Of a stretch of DNA of 64,000 bases, positions 25,790 through 35,403 are shown piece after piece. Every line of letters begins with the position of its first letter. Within the stretch, counting starts at the first letter, position 1. The notes beneath the pieces are model-generated. The model was not told the DNA's origin. It worked only from the letters and a program-made list of their open reading frames with translations, and did not search any database. Both the position numbers and the translations under genes were made by a program. Source of the stretch: Jeotgalicoccus sp. (lineage in GTDB: Bacteria > Bacillota > Bacilli > Staphylococcales > Salinicoccaceae); NCBI GenBank assembly GCA_003513765.1, contig DONT01000004.1, positions 230,532 through 294,531 on the forward strand. The letters run 5' to 3'.

Positions 25790-26709
25790 CGGATAAATTA
25801 CATATATCGCTGCCGGGACTGGAGTTAAAGAACCCGATTATGCCTGCGTCCGGATGTTTTAGTTTCGGTGAAGAGTTTTCCAAGCTGTACGATTTATCAG
25901 AGCTCGGCGCAATTATGATTAAAGCTGCAACAGAAGAGCTTCGAATGGGCAATAAAACACCAAGAGTTGCTGAAACATCGAGCGGTATGCTGAATGCCAT
26001 AGGCCTGCAGAATCCGGGTGTGGATCATATTATTGAACATGAATTAAAGTATCTTGAGCAGTTTGATGTGCCGATTATTGCGAATGTTGCAGGGACTAAA
26101 ATTGAAGATTATGTTGAGGTGGCAAGAAAGATTTCCAAGGCGCCGAATGTCAGTGCACTTGAATTAAATATCTCATGTCCTAATGTTAAAGAGGGCGGTA
26201 TTCAGTTTGGTACAGATCCAGAGACGGCAAGGAAGTTAACAGAAGCGGTTAAAGAAGTAAGTGCAAAACCGATTTATGTTAAACTGTCGCCGAACGTCAC
26301 TAATATAGTTGATATGGCGAAAAGTGTGTCAGCAGCAGACGGTATTACGATGATCAATACGCTTGTCGGTATGCGGCTTGACAATAACGGCAGACCGATA
26401 CTGGCAAATACGACAGGCGGCTTAAGCGGACCGGCAATTAAACCCGTCGCTTTAAACATGGTATATCAAGTAAGACAGGCATTGCCCGATATTCCGATTA
26501 TCGGTATGGGTGGTATTGCAACTGTTGAAGATGTACTTGATTTTATAAGTGTCGGTGCTGATGCGGTCGCAATCGGTACGATGAACTTTACGAATCCGTA
26601 TATATGCAAGGAATTAATTGAAGATTTGCATGTAAAAGTGAGAGACATGAATTTATCGCATATTCACGATATTAAAGGACGTTCGTTTAACATAACAGGA
26701 GGAAAATAA
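25786..26709 (+). CDS. pyrD: Dihydroorotate dehydrogenase B, catalytic subunit (class 1B)
   Basis: A 307-residue FMN enzyme that oxidises dihydroorotate to orotate in the cytosol. The catalytic base is C131 in LNISCPNVKEGG (class 1 enzymes use Cys, class 2 Ser). Other marks are PIMPASGCFSFGEE, AIGLQNPG and NTTGGLSGPAIKPVAL. The adjacent pyrK makes it the heterotetrameric NAD-dependent type. Confidence 0.97.
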   Translation: MTDKLHISLPGLELKNPIMPASGCFSFGEEFSKLYDLSELGAIMIKAATEELRMGNKTPRVAETSSGMLNAIGLQNPGVDHIIEHELKYLEQFDVPIIANVAGTKIEDYVEVARKISKAPNVSALELNISCPNVKEGGIQFGTDPETARKLTEAVKEVSAKPIYVKLSPNVTNIVDMAKSVSAADGITMINTLVGMRLDNNGRPILANTTGGLSGPAIKPVALNMVYQVRQALPDIPIIGMGGIATVEDVLDFISVGADAVAIGTMNFTNPYICKELIEDLHVKVRDMNLSHIHDIKGRSFNITGGK

Positions 26710-26710
26710 G

Positions 26711-27406
26711 ATGACAGCGAAACCAATTATTGCTTTAGATTTCAGTACATACGAAATGGCGAAAGAATTTCTCGCCGGCTTCGATGAGAAGCTGTACGTT
26801 AAAATTGGCATGGAGTTATATATGCAAAGCGGACCTGCAATTATTGACGTCATAAAAGCATATGGCCACGATGTCTTTCTGGACTTAAAATTACATGACA
26901 TTCCTACAACTGTGGAGCGAACGATGTCGGTACTCGGCAAGCTTAATGTGGATATGGTCAATGTGCATGCAGCAGGCGGTTTTGATATGATGCAACGCGC
27001 AGCAGCAGCATTCAGAAAAGAAAATGCAGCGGGTAAAATTATAGCAGTTACACAGCTGACGAGCGTCGATGAACAGACGATGCAGCGTGAACAGCAAACG
27101 CCGCTGTCATTAACTGACAGCGTGCTGCATTATGCGGAGCTGGCATATAAAGCAGGACTCGACGGCGTTGTATCATCGCCGCTTGAAAGCCGTATGATAC
27201 ATAATGAAATCTCACCGGACTTTTTAACCGTAACACCGGGCATCCGCTTGTCGGAAAGTAAGCAGGATGATCAGGTCCGTGTTGTCACACCAAAAAGGGC
27301 AAGAATGCTCGGTTCGGATTATATCGTCGTCGGCCGGCCGATAACAGAGAGTGATCAACCTGTTTCAGCGTATCATGAAATTAAACGATTATGGGAGGGC
27401 GAGTAA
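26711..27406 (+). CDS. pyrF: Orotidine 5'-phosphate decarboxylase
   Basis: A 231-residue TIM-barrel enzyme that decarboxylates OMP to UMP. The catalytic D-x-K-x-x-D array is D58, K60 and D63 in DLKLHDIP, and the phosphate-binding end is VTPGIR and VVGRPIT. It starts 1 bp after the pyrD stop and ends 1 bp before pyrE. Confidence 0.97.
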   Translation: MTAKPIIALDFSTYEMAKEFLAGFDEKLYVKIGMELYMQSGPAIIDVIKAYGHDVFLDLKLHDIPTTVERTMSVLGKLNVDMVNVHAAGGFDMMQRAAAAFRKENAAGKIIAVTQLTSVDEQTMQREQQTPLSLTDSVLHYAELAYKAGLDGVVSSPLESRMIHNEISPDFLTVTPGIRLSESKQDDQVRVVTPKRARMLGSDYIVVGRPITESDQPVSAYHEIKRLWEGE

Positions 27407-27407
27407 T

Positions 27408-28013
27408 ATGTATCCATCAGTTGCACATACACTGCTCGATATCGATGCGGTTAAATTATCGCCAAAAGAGCCATTCATATGGGCGAGCGGGATAAAATCT
27501 CCGATATATTGTGATAACAGACAAATACTCGGTGATGTTAAAGCACACCGTAAAGTGATACAGCTGCTTATAGAAGCGCTTGGTGAATTCCAGGAAGCTG
27601 ATGTTATCGTAGGCACGGCGACTGCCGGGATTCCTCATGCAACACTGATTGCAGACCGCTTAGAGAAGCCGTCAGCATACGTGCGCGGAAGCAAGAAAGC
27701 ACACGGGACGGCGCGCCAAATCGAGGGCGCTGCAGTTAAAGGAAAACGTGTTGTAGTCATCGAAGACTTAATCTCTACAGGCGGCTCAAGCTTGAATGCA
27801 GTAGAAGCACTGCGCGCGGAAGGCGCTGAAGTATTAGGCGTCGTTGCAATATTTTCCTACGGCATAAAAGGCGCCGTTCAGAAATTTGCAGCAGCGGACT
27901 GCCTTTATTCGGTACTGTGCGATTTAGATACACTGCTTGAAGTCGCAGAAGAACGCGGCGTGCTGGACTCAGCCGGCGCTGCTGATGTGCGTGAGTTTAG
28001 AAATGGTTTATAA
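27408..28013 (+). CDS. pyrE: Orotate phosphoribosyltransferase
   Basis: A 201-residue enzyme that joins orotate and PRPP to make OMP. The PRPP loop VVVIEDLISTGGSS is at 115-128, and VRGSKKAHGTARQIEG is the flexible loop with catalytic lysines. I use the ATG at 27408 because the conserved protein begins with MYPSVAHTLL; the frame stays open 19 codons upstream in pyrF. It is the last gene of the operon. Confidence 0.96.
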   Translation: MYPSVAHTLLDIDAVKLSPKEPFIWASGIKSPIYCDNRQILGDVKAHRKVIQLLIEALGEFQEADVIVGTATAGIPHATLIADRLEKPSAYVRGSKKAHGTARQIEGAAVKGKRVVVIEDLISTGGSSLNAVEALRAEGAEVLGVVAIFSYGIKGAVQKFAAADCLYSVLCDLDTLLEVAEERGVLDSAGAADVREFRNGL

Positions 28014-28031
28014 TATTATTAAGGTGCGGCC

Positions 28032-28058
28032 GGCAAATCATTGGGATTTGCCTTTTTT
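28032..28058 (+). terminator. Terminator of the pyr operon
   Basis: GGCAAATC (28032-28039) pairs with GATTTGCC (28045-28052), followed by six T. Confidence 0.9.
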
Positions 28059-28149
28059 AATTGTGTGGATTTTACCGCTTGTTGGGGTGAAAACTGTTAA
28101 TCGTCCCAATGTGGAACGCATTTCAGGACACATGCAGCTGCAAACTAAA

Positions 28150-28180
28150 AAAACAAAAAAAGCGCCGAATCACCGGCGCT
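28150..28180 (-). terminator. Terminator of rqcH
   Basis: AGCGCCG (28161-28167) pairs with CGGCGCT (28174-28180); on the minus strand the stem is followed by a long T-rich run. It lies 5 bp beyond the rqcH stop. The roughly 90 bp between this and the pyr terminator show no gene. Confidence 0.9.
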
Positions 28181-28185
28181 CTTCA

Positions 28186-29880
28186 TTAATCTTTCTTCAT
28201 CTCTTTAACTTTCTCAGCATCCGGATCAACGAGTACTGTCGATTGTTCACTGTACGTAACAAATCCGGGTTTAGTTCCCGGTATATTTTTAACGTGCTTA
28301 ATTTCTGTATAGTCGACGGGTACGCCTGCTGATTGGCCGGCTTTAGAATGGAAGGCTGCCAGCATTGCCGCTTCAAGAATATCATCCTCGGTTATATCGG
28401 CAGCATTGTGCGCAATGACAACGTGTGATCCCGGTATGTCTTTCGTATGGAACCACAGATGATTGTTCTGTGCTTTACGGTTTGTCAAATAATCGTTCTG
28501 TTTGTTGTTTTTACCGACGAATACAGGCAGTCCAGCCGACGTTTCAAATTCATGCAGCTGAATTTTATTCACTTTCTTTTTCTTCTTGCCTCTATTGCGT
28601 TCTTTAATAATTTTCTGTTCGATTAATTCCTGACGGACTTCTTCAACTTCGTCTGCTGTTGTAATGTTCTCCATCTGATGCAGCAGATTGCTGAAGTATT
28701 CAACATCCATATGTGCCAGGCGCAGCTGTTCCTGTGCAACTTTTTCACGGTTTTTCAACTTGTTGTACATATTGTAATAGCGCTGTGCATTAGCGGCAGG
28801 CGAGAGCTGTTTATCGAGAGGAATTTCTATATTTTCATTTGTATAGTAATCCATCACGACTGCTGATTCCTGATAGTTTTCAATGTTATGCATATACGCT
28901 GTAATAAGCTCACCGTATTTCTGATACGTATCTTTTTCCGCAGCTTCTTTTAAATCTGCTTTTAGATTCGCAATTTTGCGGACCGTTTTATCGTGTTCAC
29001 GCTCAATTACCTGCAGATAATCCGACGATTTCTGGCGGATTGCACTGATCTGGTAACGGCGGTGGTAATAGTCGTCCAGCAGCTGGCTCAGATTACTGTA
29101 TACTTTATCCGGTTCACCTAAATGAGTGAGCGGGGTAAAGTAAAATACCGGCTTTTTCAAGTCGTAATAGACTGCTTGAATATTTTCGCTGTCTTTAAGC
29201 GTGTCTTTAATTGCAGGAACGATATTATCGGGCTTGAAGTATTTAACACGGGATTCCACTTCATCGATAAACACCGGACTGAATCCTTCGATGTTCATTA
29301 AAATCTGCTTCTTCAGCCTGCCTGAATTAAAATCGACAAATTTCGGCAGTTCTTCGAGTGCTTCAGTTCTTGGATTTAATTTTTTTTCTGTCGGCGGTCC
29401 TTCATAAGTATAGCCCGGCATTATCGTACGCACGTTATTATTCGGTGTTAAATGTTTAATGCCGTCGATAATTTTATACTCTTTATCTGTTAAAATAATA
29501 TTCGAGTGGCGTCCCATAATTTCAAGTATCAGTATGCGTTCAACATCGTCTCCAATATCGTTAATAGCACGTATATGAATATGCACCTGGCGGTCATTGC
29601 CAAGCTGTTTAATTTCAGTAATAAACCCGCCTTCGATATGTTTTCTTAAAATACGTGAAAACATCGGCGGATCAAATGGGAATTCATATTTATGTTCTGT
29701 TAAATGGAAGCGGGCATACATCGGGTGGCTGCTTAAGAGCAGCTGATGATTTTTACCGCCTGCGCGCATTTTTAAAAGAAGAGATGAATTATCCATCTGC
29801 TGAATTTTATTTATTTTACCGCGCACTAAAAATTGCAGTTCATCTACGAGTGCGTGCGTAAAATTTCCGTCAAAAGCCAT
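28186..29880 (-). CDS. rqcH: Ribosome quality control factor RqcH (NFACT/FbpA family)
   Basis: A 564-residue NFACT protein. RqcH binds stalled 50S subunits carrying peptidyl-tRNA and recruits tRNA-Ala to add alanine tails; older literature calls the family fibronectin-binding FbpA. It has the NFACT-N domain (residues 1-180, with N95-D96-R97, the D-R pair needed for tailing in Bacillus), a coiled-coil middle (about 270-420) and a C-terminal NFACT-R domain with LWFHTKDIPGSHVVI. The ATG has GAGGAGG upstream. It is divergent from gmk, the staphylococcal position. ylmH, in the same rescue process, is also in this window. Confidence 0.95.
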   Translation of the reverse strand: MAFDGNFTHALVDELQFLVRGKINKIQQMDNSSLLLKMRAGGKNHQLLLSSHPMYARFHLTEHKYEFPFDPPMFSRILRKHIEGGFITEIKQLGNDRQVHIHIRAINDIGDDVERILILEIMGRHSNIILTDKEYKIIDGIKHLTPNNNVRTIMPGYTYEGPPTEKKLNPRTEALEELPKFVDFNSGRLKKQILMNIEGFSPVFIDEVESRVKYFKPDNIVPAIKDTLKDSENIQAVYYDLKKPVFYFTPLTHLGEPDKVYSNLSQLLDDYYHRRYQISAIRQKSSDYLQVIEREHDKTVRKIANLKADLKEAAEKDTYQKYGELITAYMHNIENYQESAVVMDYYTNENIEIPLDKQLSPAANAQRYYNMYNKLKNREKVAQEQLRLAHMDVEYFSNLLHQMENITTADEVEEVRQELIEQKIIKERNRGKKKKKVNKIQLHEFETSAGLPVFVGKNNKQNDYLTNRKAQNNHLWFHTKDIPGSHVVIAHNAADITEDDILEAAMLAAFHSKAGQSAGVPVDYTEIKHVKNIPGTKPGFVTYSEQSTVLVDPDAEKVKEMKKD

Positions 29881-30010
29881 GGCGTATCCTCCTCAAAATG
29901 ATTACATATTATTTTATCATGAATGGATATTTAATGTCCGCTTTAAGGATGAAATTTTATGCAATCTATGTTACATTAAGAAGTAATCAAAATTAGAAAG
30001 GTTACATTCT

Positions 30011-30634
30011 ATGGTATCTGATAAAGGATTGCTCATCGTTCTCTCGGGCCCTTCGGGAGTTGGGAAAGGCACTGTTCGTAAAGCCGTTTTCGACCACAGA
30101 GAGACGAATTTTAAATACTCAATTTCTATGACAACTAGACAGAAAAGAGAAGGCGAACGTGATGGCATAGATTACTTTTTCAAGTCGCACGAAGAATTTG
30201 AAAGGTTAATTGAACAGGATAAATTCATCGAGTATGCTGAATACGTAGGAAATTACTATGGCACACCAGTAGATTACGTGAAAGACACAATTGCAGATGG
30301 ACACGATGTATTTCTGGAAATTGAAGTCGAAGGCGCAAAGCAGGTCAGAGAAAAATTTCCGGACGCTTTGTTCATCTTCCTGGCTCCGCCGACACTGGCA
30401 CAGCTTGAAGAACGTTTAATCGGCCGCGGTACGGATTCACAAGAAGTGATTAATTACCGTATTAAAGAAGCGAGACGTGAACTCAGCTTAATGAACTTAT
30501 ATGACTATGTCGTAATTAATGACGATGTTGATACAGCGCGTCAGAAAATACAATGCATCGTTGAGGCAAGTCATTTAGAACGCTCACGTGTGGAAAATAA
30601 GTTAAGAAAACTTTTACTGGAGGCAAATAATTAA
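30011..30634 (+). CDS. gmk: Guanylate kinase
   Basis: A 207-residue kinase converting GMP to GDP with ATP. The P-loop is GPSGVGKGT (13-21). The GMP-binding segment follows with SISMTTRQKREGERDGIDYFF and EYAEYVGNYYGTP. The stop overlaps the rpoZ start by one base. It is the first gene of the gmk-rpoZ pair. Confidence 0.97.
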   Translation: MVSDKGLLIVLSGPSGVGKGTVRKAVFDHRETNFKYSISMTTRQKREGERDGIDYFFKSHEEFERLIEQDKFIEYAEYVGNYYGTPVDYVKDTIADGHDVFLEIEVEGAKQVREKFPDALFIFLAPPTLAQLEERLIGRGTDSQEVINYRIKEARRELSLMNLYDYVVINDDVDTARQKIQCIVEASHLERSRVENKLRKLLLEANN

Positions 30635-30828
30635 TGTTATACCCAGCTGGTCATGAACTTAAAAAAAATGTCGATTCAAAGTATCTTGTTGTTACTATGG
30701 CGGCAAAACGCGCAAGACAATTGCAGGAAAAACCTGAAGATCTGTTATTAGATTCATATGTATCTAAAACTAACGTCGGCTATTCTTTAGAAGAAATAGC
30801 AGCCGGTAAAGTTACTGTACACAAATAA
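30634..30828 (+). CDS. rpoZ: RNA polymerase omega subunit
   Basis: A 64-residue omega subunit, which helps assemble RNA polymerase and in many bacteria takes part in (p)ppGpp response. MLYPAGHELKKNVDSKYLVV and AAKRARQLQ are the conserved core. It is translationally coupled to gmk, which fits a link to guanine nucleotide status. A terminator follows. Confidence 0.95.
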   Translation: MLYPAGHELKKNVDSKYLVVTMAAKRARQLQEKPEDLLLDSYVSKTNVGYSLEEIAAGKVTVHK

Positions 30829-30843
30829 AAGAGAAATAATGAT

Positions 30844-30870
30844 GCTGACAAGAAATTGTCAGCTTTTTTT
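30844..30870 (+). terminator. Terminator after rpoZ
   Basis: GCTGACAA (30844-30851) pairs perfectly with TTGTCAGC (30856-30863) around GAAA, followed by seven T. Transcription into coaBC would need read-through or a promoter not seen here. Confidence 0.92.
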
Positions 30871-30885
30871 GAAGAGGTGATTAAT

Positions 30886-32073
30886 TTGGCAAATATTGTC
30901 CTCGGTGTTACGGGGGGAATCGCAAGTTATAAAGCGATTGATTTAACGAGTAAACTCATTCAATCCGGCCACGAAGTGCGCGTTGTATTAACAGACAACA
31001 CGCTGGAGTTCGTGACACCGCTCGCCTTTCAGGCAATCAGCAGAAACCACGTCTATACAAATACTTTTCTGGAAGAAGACCCTGGTAATATTGCACATAT
31101 TAATATCGGAGAGTGGGCTGACATTATCGCAGTCGTTCCGGTAACAGCGAATACGATTGGTAAGTTTGCGAACGGAATATACGATAATATGCTCTTAAAT
31201 GTTCTCGCTGCTAATACCAAACCAGTCTTAATGGCGCCGGCCATGAATGTGCATATGCTGCATCAGCCGTCAGTTCAGGATAATATCGACAAACTGAGAA
31301 GACAGGGTGTGGAGTTTATCGATTCGGAAACTGGTTTTCTTGCGTGCGGCTATAATGCAAAAGGGCGTCTTGCATCAGTCCCCGATATTATGGAAAAAAT
31401 TAACGGTATGCTGAACGACAACAAGACGCTCAGCGGCAAGCGGGTTTTAGTTACTGCAGGTCCGACACGGGAAAGGCTTGACCCGATTCGCTACCTTTCT
31501 AATTTTTCGAGCGGAAAAATGGGCTACAGTATCGCAGACAGTTTTAAAAGGCGCGGAGCTGAAGTAATCTTAGTCAGCGGACCGACGAATCTACCGGTAC
31601 CTGACGGTGTAACACGTATTGACGTTGAATCGACAGCTGAAATGTTCGAGGCGGTTAAAGAGCATATGGCTGCTGACATCGGTGTTTTTACCGCAGCAGT
31701 GTCCGACTTTACCGTTAAAGAACAGAGCGGACAAAAAATAAAAAAACAAAAGGACAGTGTGCCTTCGATAGAACTTGTTGAAACACAGGATATATTAAAG
31801 TATGTCGGTCATAATAATGAAGATATGTACGTCGTCGGTTTTGCTGCAGAGACACAAAATGTTGAAGCGTATGCACTCCAAAAACTGGAGTCCAAAAAAG
31901 CCGATGCGATTATAATGAACGATGTATCGGATACTTCTATCGGCATGAACAGCAATGATAATGAAGTTACAATTATGTTTAAGGACGGCAGTAAAGTACC
32001 GCTGCCTAAAATGGCTAAGACACTTCTCGCAGAAAAAATAGCAGATGCACTCACAGAACAGGTGATGCGCTGA
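30886..32073 (+). CDS. coaBC: Bifunctional phosphopantothenoylcysteine decarboxylase/synthetase CoaBC
   Basis: A 395-residue fusion enzyme of CoA synthesis. The N-terminal CoaC half is an FMN-dependent decarboxylase (LGVTGGIASYKA, PVTANTIGKFANGI, VLMAPAMNVHM). The C-terminal CoaB half is the CTP-dependent synthetase (VLVTAGPTRERLDPIRYLSN). I choose TTG at 30886 with GAAGAGGTGA 5 bp upstream, because the next residues are the family start ANIVLGVTGG; the frame extends upstream into the rpoZ terminator. The stop and the priA start share one base. Confidence 0.94.
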   Translation: MANIVLGVTGGIASYKAIDLTSKLIQSGHEVRVVLTDNTLEFVTPLAFQAISRNHVYTNTFLEEDPGNIAHINIGEWADIIAVVPVTANTIGKFANGIYDNMLLNVLAANTKPVLMAPAMNVHMLHQPSVQDNIDKLRRQGVEFIDSETGFLACGYNAKGRLASVPDIMEKINGMLNDNKTLSGKRVLVTAGPTRERLDPIRYLSNFSSGKMGYSIADSFKRRGAEVILVSGPTNLPVPDGVTRIDVESTAEMFEAVKEHMAADIGVFTAAVSDFTVKEQSGQKIKKQKDSVPSIELVETQDILKYVGHNNEDMYVVGFAAETQNVEAYALQKLESKKADAIIMNDVSDTSIGMNSNDNEVTIMFKDGSKVPLPKMAKTLLAEKIADALTEQVMR

Positions 32074-34454
32074 TGTACGCTGCAGTTATCGTCGGTGTCA
32101 ACAGTAAGGATGTCAACCGGCTGTTCGATTATAAAATACCTGCCCGCCTGTCTGATGTCATTAAAGTCGGCCACCGTGTATTCGTGCCGTTTGGTCCGAG
32201 ACATGTCCAGGCTTACGTGATGAGCATTCACGATGATACTGATGTACCGGAAGGTAAGGTTAAGGAAATCGTTAAAGTGATGGATCTTGAACCGGTATTA
32301 ACAGCTGAACTGGTGGAGCTGTCCAAACAGCTGGCAAATTATTATATCGAGCCGTATATTTCAGTCATTGAAACAATACTGCCGGTGGCACTGAAAACAA
32401 AATCGAAAAAAGTGCTGATGCTTGATGAAGGTGCGTCAAGTGAAGCTAAATTTATATATGAAAGCTATGCTGTAAACGGTGAACTCGAAACGAAAAGTTT
32501 ACCTGCGAAAGATCTTGCAGCATTGATGCCTTATATCGAGGCTGGAGAAATTTATGAAGATATTCAGATTAAACAGCATACAAGGAAGAAAGTTCAAAAA
32601 GGTGTACAGTCGCTGTATTTAAATAAAGCGCCGCTTGAACGGGCACCAAAACAGTTTGAAGCACTGCAGGTCATTGAAGATTACAATGAACCGGTACTGC
32701 TTAAAATGCTGAAAGAACAAGGCTACTCTGAAGCAATTGTCCGTGAACTTGAGAAAAAAGGCTACGTAAAAAAACTGGATATGGTCGTCGAACGCGATCC
32801 GTACGAATCGAGAATATTTGAAGCGGATTATGAAAGAGAATTAACTGATGAGCAGGCTGCTGCTTTTAACAATATTAATAATGCCGTATTAAATAAGGAC
32901 AATGAAACGTTTCTTTTGCATGGTATTACCGGCAGCGGAAAAACCGAAGTGTATTTACAGTTAATACAGACAGCGCTTGATAATAACCAGGAGGCAATTA
33001 TGCTTGTACCGGAAATCGCACTGACACCGCAAATGGTCAACAGATTTAAAGCGCGTTTCGGAGACGATGTTGCCGTACTGCATTCTGCATTGTCACACGG
33101 CGAGAAGTACGATGAATGGCGTAAAATCCAAAGCGGCCGCGCACGAGTATCAGTCGGCGCACGCTCATCTATTTTTGCACCGTTTAAAGATATTGGCATT
33201 ATTATTATCGATGAAGAGCATGAAACGACTTATAAACAATCAGAACGCCCGATGTATCATGCAGTTGAAGCGGCAAAATTACGCGCGGACTTTCATAACT
33301 GTCCTGTCGTTTTAGGGTCTGCAACACCGTCGCTTGAATCATATGCACGGAGCTCGAAAGAAGTATATACACGTTTTGAGCTGACACATCGTCCGGGCAT
33401 GCAGCCTTTGCCTAAAGCAGAGATTGTTAATATGAGTGACGAACATAAAGAAGGCAACTCAGGAATTTTATCGAGAAAACTTGAAGCTGCGATATACGAC
33501 CGGCTGGAAAAAGGGGAACAGACAGTACTGCTGTTAAACCGCAGAGGCTTCGCCAATTTCCAGATTTGCCAAAACTGCGGCCATGTCCCAAACTGTCCCA
33601 ATTGTGACATTTCACTCACGTATCATAAAAACAACAGCAGCCTTTTATGCCATTACTGCAGCTACGAAGAGCAGGTAACGAGGAAATGTGCAGACTGCGG
33701 TTCCAATGATGTTACGTTTAGAGGAACGGGCACTCAGAAAGTTGAAGAGATTTTAAGAGATAAATTTAACGTTGATATTGTTAGAATGGATGTCGATACA
33801 ACGCAGAGAAAAGGTGCACACGAACAGCTGCTGAGCCGTTTTGAGAATGACAAGGTACCGATACTTCTCGGAACGCAGATGATCGCAAAAGGTCTAGACT
33901 ATCCGAATGTTACGCTGGTAGGGGTACTGAACGCGGATACGATGTTAAATCTGCCGGATTTCAGAGCGAATGAACGGACGTTCCAGCTCTTAACACAAGT
34001 GGCCGGCCGCGCCGGCCGGCATGAACTTCCAGGGGAAGTTCTATTTCAGACGTATAATCCCGAGCACTACGCGATTACATTGGCCATGGATAATAATTAC
34101 TCCGAGTTCTATGAAAAAGAAATGCAGTTTAGGAAGTTTGCACGGTATTCACCGTACTATTTCCATATATTGTTTACAGTTTCATCTGAGCGGGTTAAGG
34201 ATTGTCTTGATGCGACGACAGATATTCATAATACACTGGTTAAAAACGTCAGTGACAGCTGTATTATTATCGGTCCGTCACCAAGTCCAATCGAAAGAAT
34301 TAAAAATAAAAACAGATTTCAGATTCTGCTTAAATATAAACGGGAGCCGGCATTAAAAGATGTACTGGATGCTCTCGATCAAAAATATACACAGCTATAT
34401 AAGAAGACAGGATTGTCTTTAAAAATTGATGTCGATCCACAATATATTATGTAG
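32073..34454 (+). CDS. priA: Primosomal helicase PriA
   Basis: A 793-residue superfamily 2 helicase that reloads the replisome at collapsed forks. It has an N-terminal fork-binding domain, Walker A GITGSGKTE (284-292), the DEEH box, and a zinc-binding insertion with paired CxxC motifs (CQNCGH, CPNC, CHYC, CADC) between the helicase lobes. RGTGTQKVEE and QVAGRAGR are the later helicase motifs. In S. aureus a def gene follows; here fmt comes next. Confidence 0.97.
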   Translation: MYAAVIVGVNSKDVNRLFDYKIPARLSDVIKVGHRVFVPFGPRHVQAYVMSIHDDTDVPEGKVKEIVKVMDLEPVLTAELVELSKQLANYYIEPYISVIETILPVALKTKSKKVLMLDEGASSEAKFIYESYAVNGELETKSLPAKDLAALMPYIEAGEIYEDIQIKQHTRKKVQKGVQSLYLNKAPLERAPKQFEALQVIEDYNEPVLLKMLKEQGYSEAIVRELEKKGYVKKLDMVVERDPYESRIFEADYERELTDEQAAAFNNINNAVLNKDNETFLLHGITGSGKTEVYLQLIQTALDNNQEAIMLVPEIALTPQMVNRFKARFGDDVAVLHSALSHGEKYDEWRKIQSGRARVSVGARSSIFAPFKDIGIIIIDEEHETTYKQSERPMYHAVEAAKLRADFHNCPVVLGSATPSLESYARSSKEVYTRFELTHRPGMQPLPKAEIVNMSDEHKEGNSGILSRKLEAAIYDRLEKGEQTVLLLNRRGFANFQICQNCGHVPNCPNCDISLTYHKNNSSLLCHYCSYEEQVTRKCADCGSNDVTFRGTGTQKVEEILRDKFNVDIVRMDVDTTQRKGAHEQLLSRFENDKVPILLGTQMIAKGLDYPNVTLVGVLNADTMLNLPDFRANERTFQLLTQVAGRAGRHELPGEVLFQTYNPEHYAITLAMDNNYSEFYEKEMQFRKFARYSPYYFHILFTVSSERVKDCLDATTDIHNTLVKNVSDSCIIIGPSPSPIERIKNKNRFQILLKYKREPALKDVLDALDQKYTQLYKKTGLSLKIDVDPQYIM

Positions 34455-34464
34455 GAGATTTAAT

Positions 34465-35403
34465 ATGACAAAAATTATCTTTATGGGTACACCGGATTTT
34501 TCTGTACCGATATTAAAAGAACTTCATAAGAAATACGGTGTCGATCTGGTCATTTCACAGCCTGCAAGACCTGTCGGCCGAAAAAAAGTAATGACAGATC
34601 CGCCGGTTGCCGTTGCAGCAAAACTGCTCGGCATTGAGCTGTATCAGCCTGAAACGATGAACAGTGAAGAAGCGCTTAAAATCGTAGCGGATATTGAACC
34701 GGACCTGATTATTACAGCTGCATTCGGCCAGCTGCTGCCGGAAAATGTTTTAAATGTCCCGGCTAAAGGAGCGCTTAATGTTCACGCATCACTGCTGCCT
34801 AAACACCGCGGCGGCGCGCCGATTCACCGTGCGCTTATTAACGGCGATCAGGAAACGGGCGTAACGATAATGTATATGGCGAAAAAACTCGATGCAGGAG
34901 ATATTATTGCCGCAGAGAGTATCCAAATCGAAGACAATGACAACACAGGCACATTATTCGATAAGCTCAGCAGAGTCGGAGCATCTCTTCTGATGAAAAC
35001 ATTGCCGGATGTTATCGAAGGCACGAACAAACGCACGCCTCAGGAAGACAGTGAAGCAACTTTCAGTCCGAACATTTTAAAAACGGATGAAGTTATCAGC
35101 TTTAATCAGCCTGCACGTGATGTCTTTAACCGTATACGCGGGCTCGCACCGTGGCCTGTCGGACATACGATGCAGGGTGACAAACGCCTGAAGATATTTG
35201 CAGCAGAACTGACAGCTGACAAAACAGATGCAGCACCGGGGACGATTACTAAAAAAAGTGACAACGGCTTTTTAGTCGCGGCAGCGGACAATCTCGTGAA
35301 TATTACAGAAGTTCAGCTTGCCGGCAAGAAAAAAAATAATGCGCTTGATTTTATTAACAATAACAGTGATTTAATCGGCACGAAACTGGGTGAAGACGAA
35401 TGA
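34465..35403 (+). CDS. fmt: Methionyl-tRNA formyltransferase
   Basis: A 312-residue enzyme that formylates initiator Met-tRNA with 10-formyl-THF. Key segments are IFMGTPDFSVPIL at the start, the catalytic NVHASLLPKHRGGAPI, and the C-terminal OB-fold domain. The ATG at 34465 follows TAGGAGAT; the frame extends 13 codons upstream in priA without a ribosome site. It overlaps rsmB by 4 bp. The deformylase gene often found beside it is absent. Confidence 0.96.
   Translation: MTKIIFMGTPDFSVPILKELHKKYGVDLVISQPARPVGRKKVMTDPPVAVAAKLLGIELYQPETMNSEEALKIVADIEPDLIITAAFGQLLPENVLNVPAKGALNVHASLLPKHRGGAPIHRALINGDQETGVTIMYMAKKLDAGDIIAAESIQIEDNDNTGTLFDKLSRVGASLLMKTLPDVIEGTNKRTPQEDSEATFSPNILKTDEVISFNQPARDVFNRIRGLAPWPVGHTMQGDKRLKIFAAELTADKTDAAPGTITKKSDNGFLVAAADNLVNITEVQLAGKKKNNALDFINNNSDLIGTKLGEDE

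Noticed and set aside
27937..28332. 131-codon plus-strand frame spanning the end of pyrE and the end of rqcH
   Set aside because: It crosses two terminators and overlaps coding sequence on both sides; it resembles no protein.
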